DNA of 22,639 bases, taken from positions 1-22,639 of the forward strand of contig CAMAGQ010000009.1 in assembly GCA_945833895.1 (NCBI GenBank), in the 5' to 3' direction. A program made the position numbers and the translations under genes. Below, piece by piece: positions 19,839-22,639 of this stretch. Within the stretch, counting starts at the first letter, position 1, and each line of letters begins with the position of its first letter. The notes beneath the pieces are model-generated. The model had not been told where the DNA came from, ran no database searches, and saw only the letters and a program-made list of their open reading frames with translations. The stretch is from an uncultured bacterium (GTDB lineage: Bacteria > Cyanobacteriota > Vampirovibrionia > Gastranaerophilales > Gastranaerophilaceae).

Positions 19839-22319
19839 TTACTCCCTGAAGGATATTTGAGCGTATGCTTTTTGAAGTTTTTCTCTAACAGATGTCATTT
19901 GTTGGTCAATGATTTCATCGGTTAAAGTTGCGTTTTCATCCTGCATTCTTATTCTGAAAGCAACACTTTTGAACCCTTCTTCAACGTGTTCACCTTGATA
20001 TACGTCAAATATATCAGAACCTTTGAAGATGTTTTGTTTTACGCCGCTTTTGATAACCTTTTGAATGTCGTCGCAAGATACCGTATCATTGATTATGAAG
20101 GCGATATCTCTTCTGACTTCAGGATATTGCGGAAGATGTTTAAATCTCGGAACATTTTCTTTTACCGCCGCAATTACGGCATCAAGGTCAACCTTGAATA
20201 AAAATGCTTCCTGATTGAGTTTTAATTTATCTTCAACAGTCGGGTGAATTTGTCCAAAGTAACCTATCGGCTGCGGTTGTTTGCCTAACAGCATGATAAC
20301 AGCCGTTCTGTACGGGTGGAAAACTTTGTGAGTTTGAGCAAGCGGTGAATTTTCAAATGGCACAAGTTTAATTCTTCTTGTGATTTCTAAATCTTCAAAC
20401 AGATTTTCTAAAATACCTTTTACTTTGTAGAAATCAAGTTTTGAAGAAGTCTGCCATTTAGAATTTTGTATTTCACCTGTCAAAACACCTTCAAGAACAA
20501 GAGTTTCTTTTACGCCTGAACTTTTTTCGTCAGCCTCAGCGACTTTTAGGTAAGTTCTGCCGATTTCGTAAGCCCAGAAGTTTTTCTGACCGTTGTCGAA
20601 GTTATATTTCATGCAGTTAAGAACGCTTGCGGCAAGGGTTTGACGAAGCATTGAATACTCTTCACTTGCAGGGTTTGCAACTCTTACAGCACCTTCTTCG
20701 TTGTATGACATTTTGAACTTGTCAAGAAGTGACTTCCCGATAAGCGAACTTGTTTGAATTTCGTTTAAACCTGCTGACAGCATTAGTTCGTGAACTCTTT
20801 TGATAACCTTTTCGCCTATTGTAATTTCAGGCATTTGTGATTTGTTAGGAAGGGTCGGAGAGATTTTGTCGTAACCGTTAATTCTTGCGATTTCCTCAAT
20901 CAAATCGATTTCTCTTGTTACGTCATACGCTCTGAAACTAGGTACTGCAAATTTTGCAGCCGCATCGTTTCCGCCTAACTTTTTAAATCCAAGGTTTTCA
21001 AGGATATTGATACATTTATCAGCAGAAATTTCGCAACCTAAAATTCTTTTGATTTGGTTGTAGCGAAGTGTAATTTCTGTCGGCGGAAGAACGTTTTCGC
21101 CTGCTTCTGCCATGCCTGCAACTTCAGCATCCGCATACTCAACAAGCAGTTGCATTGCTCTTAACTGTGCAGGTTTTACGGCTTCAATGTCAATACCTCT
21201 TTCAAATCTTGCACTTGCTTCACTTCTGTAGCCGGCACTTCTTGCAGATTTTCGGTTTGTTGCAGGGGTGAAGTATGCCGCTTCAAGTGCGATTGATGTT
21301 GTTTTGTCGTCGATTTCAGAGTTTGCACCGCCAAATACACCGCCTAAACATACGCCTTCTGTTTTTGTTGCGATAAGCACTGTATCTGTGGTTAAGGTTC
21401 TTTCAACTTCATCCAAGGTTACGAGTTTTTCGCCTTCTTTTGCTCGTCTTACGCATAAATAGCCGTCCAATTTGTCGTAATCGAATGCGTGCAACGGACA
21501 GCCGTATTCAAGCATGACGTAGTTTGTGATATCGACAACGTTATTTATTGCTCTAACACCTGATGCAAGAAGTCTTTTTTGCATCCAGTCAGGTGACGGT
21601 TTGATTTTAATATTTTTCAAAACTGCGATTGAATAGTATTTGCAAACGTCTTCGTCTTTGATTTCGACTTCAAAATCTTTAGTTGAAAGGTCTTTTGTGT
21701 ATTCAACATTGTTAACTTTTAACGGAGTATTGAATAGGGCACTCAATTCTCTTGCAATACCGATTACTGACATTTGATCGCCTCTGTTTGCAGTCGGCGC
21801 AACGTCAATGATTGTGTCTTTTTCAAATCCCAGAACGTCTTTTACATCTTCTCCCAAGCCGACATTCGGGAATATTCTGTTTAAAATAAGAATGCCGTCT
21901 TCTTCTTGATAATTTCTTTCAGAAACGCCGAGTTCATCAGCGGAACAAAGCATACCGTGTGAGGTTACACCTCTGATTACGGCAGGAGTGAGTGTGAACA
22001 TTTCACCTGTTTTTCTGTCAAGTACCTGAGAACCAACGCTTGCATAAGGTACGATTTGACCTTCTTGAATATTCTGTGCTCCGCAAACGACTGTCTTGTT
22101 TTCTTTTCCGTCGTTAATTGTAACAAGGTGCAAACGCTCAGAGTTTGGATGAGCATCTATTTTTTCAATTTTAACAGTTTTTATATTTGTAAATTTCGGC
22201 TGAACTTCTTCAATTCCTTCAACTTCCAATCCGCTCATAGTAAGTTCGTGAGCAATCTGTTCAACTTCAATGTTTGATAAATCAACAAATTCATTTAGCC
22301 AATTTATAGATACTTGCAT
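19839..22319 (-). CDS. pheT: Phenylalanine--tRNA ligase beta subunit
   Basis: PheT pairs with PheS (alpha) to charge tRNA-Phe; the beta subunit holds the editing site and tRNA contacts. The protein has 826 residues, normal for the full bacterial form. It begins MQVSINWLNEFVDL, typical of PheT. Domains in order are: the tRNA-binding OB fold (about 42-155, with HPNSERLHL and HGMLCSADELG), APTANRGDQMSVIGIAREL (174-192), the B3/B4 editing domain (about 215-390, with SARFERGID at 369-377), the B5 domain (about 412-485, with DVTREIDLIEEIARINGYD at 466-484), and the C-terminal ferredoxin-fold anticodon-binding domain (about 734-825, starting PQYPEVRRDIAF). The start has AAAGGG 8 bases upstream and a clear promoter. 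pheS is not directly upstream, where a different small gene sits, so the usual pheST operon is split here. An SH3-protein gene follows after 5 bases. Confidence 0.97.
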   Translation of the reverse strand: MQVSINWLNEFVDLSNIEVEQIAHELTMSGLEVEGIEEVQPKFTNIKTVKIEKIDAHPNSERLHLVTINDGKENKTVVCGAQNIQEGQIVPYASVGSQVLDRKTGEMFTLTPAVIRGVTSHGMLCSADELGVSERNYQEEDGILILNRIFPNVGLGEDVKDVLGFEKDTIIDVAPTANRGDQMSVIGIARELSALFNTPLKVNNVEYTKDLSTKDFEVEIKDEDVCKYYSIAVLKNIKIKPSPDWMQKRLLASGVRAINNVVDITNYVMLEYGCPLHAFDYDKLDGYLCVRRAKEGEKLVTLDEVERTLTTDTVLIATKTEGVCLGGVFGGANSEIDDKTTSIALEAAYFTPATNRKSARSAGYRSEASARFERGIDIEAVKPAQLRAMQLLVEYADAEVAGMAEAGENVLPPTEITLRYNQIKRILGCEISADKCINILENLGFKKLGGNDAAAKFAVPSFRAYDVTREIDLIEEIARINGYDKISPTLPNKSQMPEITIGEKVIKRVHELMLSAGLNEIQTSSLIGKSLLDKFKMSYNEEGAVRVANPASEEYSMLRQTLAASVLNCMKYNFDNGQKNFWAYEIGRTYLKVAEADEKSSGVKETLVLEGVLTGEIQNSKWQTSSKLDFYKVKGILENLFEDLEITRRIKLVPFENSPLAQTHKVFHPYRTAVIMLLGKQPQPIGYFGQIHPTVEDKLKLNQEAFLFKVDLDAVIAAVKENVPRFKHLPQYPEVRRDIAFIINDTVSCDDIQKVIKSGVKQNIFKGSDIFDVYQGEHVEEGFKSVAFRIRMQDENATLTDEIIDQQMTSVREKLQKAYAQISFRE

Positions 22320-22362
22320 TTATTTTCCCTTTCAAATCCTCTAATCTTTAATCTATGTATTT

Positions 22363-22391
22363 ATTTTAGTACAAAAGATAAAAGATGTAAA
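22363..22391 (-). promoter_or_regulatory. Promoter for pheT
   Basis: On the minus strand TTTACA (22386-22391) and TAAAAT (22363-22368) are 17 bases apart, about 45 bases upstream of the pheT start. No T-box or attenuator hairpin fits in the short leader. Confidence 0.55.
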
Positions 22392-22431
22392 ATAGAGAAT
22401 TTTAAATTTAACAAAATATCTGAATTGGAAA

Positions 22432-22639
22432 TTAAGCCATTAAGGATGTCGCTCCCATATATTTTTGGAATAAATCTTTCATTTTATCCCCCATAGCGTA
22501 TGCTTCGACTTCTAACGGGTTATTTCTGTATTCTTCTGATCCAAGACCCATAAAATCAAGTCCTTTGTATTCGCCATTCGCTTTCAAGTGTTCAAAAGCC
22601 TTTATGCCTTCCGGAGAATCCGCTTTGATTTTCGGCATT
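22432..22639 (-). CDS. Unrecognised small protein, probably the C-terminal part of a gene cut by the window edge
   Basis: Sixty-eight residues are readable from an ATG at 22638 to a stop at 22432-22434; only one base remains beyond it, so it may be the true start or an internal Met. The sequence is charged and soluble (PKIKADSPEGIKAFEHLK, then EYRNNPLEVEAYAMGDKM and a C-terminal helix). The NPLEVEAYAMG stretch looks like the helix that follows the active site in some small zinc metallopeptidase families, but no HExxH motif is visible here. It lies 112 bases upstream of pheT on the same strand, with a promoter between them, so it is not pheS. Confidence 0.55.
   Translation of the reverse strand, partial: MPKIKADSPEGIKAFEHLKANGEYKGLDFMGLGSEEYRNNPLEVEAYAMGDKMKDLFQKYMGATSLMA

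Noticed and set aside
1..22639. CRISPR arrays, tRNA or rRNA genes, prophage or transposase genes
   Set aside because: No regularly spaced direct repeats, tRNA-like cloverleaf, rRNA signature or phage/transposase reading frame was found on either strand by eye; a covariance-model search could still find a small RNA.

Overview
The window is AT-rich and densely packed, with 21 protein-coding genes on both strands, two of them cut by the window edges. It contains no rRNA, tRNA, CRISPR array, transposase or phage gene that I can see. The gene content points to an anaerobic, Gram-negative-type bacterium: minC/minD, a pseudopilin, a GyrB with the large insert in the TOPRIM/C-terminal half, a group B-like monomeric [FeFe] hydrogenase, fixC-fixX, and lysA directly followed by a CdaA-type diadenylate cyclase. 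My best guess is a gut-type non-photosynthetic relative of cyanobacteria (Vampirovibrionia/Melainabacteria, Gastranaerophilales). That placement is inference from gene content and codon style, not from a marker search.

Layout. 1-2190 (minus): a GH73-like glucosaminidase protein, then minC and minD (minD runs off the left edge), a cell-envelope/division block. 2191-2348 is a compact divergent promoter region with a perfect palindrome. 2349-3253 (plus): a NrtR-like Nudix/winged-helix regulator whose stop overlaps the secG start, closed by a terminator. 3348-4055: an SDR oxidoreductase. 4151-4648: a single-pass membrane protein with a Lys-Met-Pro pentapeptide tail, ending in a bidirectional terminator shared with the [FeFe] hydrogenase (4728-6194, minus). 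6413-8962: gyrB, ending in a second bidirectional terminator shared with a large unrecognised protein (9053-11638, minus).

11826-13793 (plus) looks like one transcription unit: fixC, fixX and a small protein made of two copies of an RWYD module. A small winged-helix protein (13872-14192) follows. 14269-17375 is a tight unit of lysA (TTG start), cdaA (ATGA overlap) and yitT-like, linking meso-diaminopimelate/lysine synthesis to c-di-AMP. 17440-17787 is a small unrecognised protein. 17788-18123 has no gene; it holds a GC-richer block of nested inverted repeats ending in an about 120-bp element with inverted termini. 18124-18723 (minus) is a pseudopilin, 18849-19163 a small XRE regulator, and 19168-22319 (minus) pheT followed by a secreted SH3-like protein. 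The right edge cuts or just contains a small minus-strand gene.

Start codons were re-judged from Shine-Dalgarno spacing for gyrB, fixX, the XRE regulator and the hydrogenase; each is placed downstream of the longest possible ORF start. No defence system or other obvious new multi-gene machine is visible. The most unusual items are the RWYD-duplication protein behind fixCX, the KMP-repeat membrane protein, the 861-residue orphan, the palindrome that supplies both -35 boxes of a divergent promoter pair, and the repeat block at 17.8-18.1 kb.
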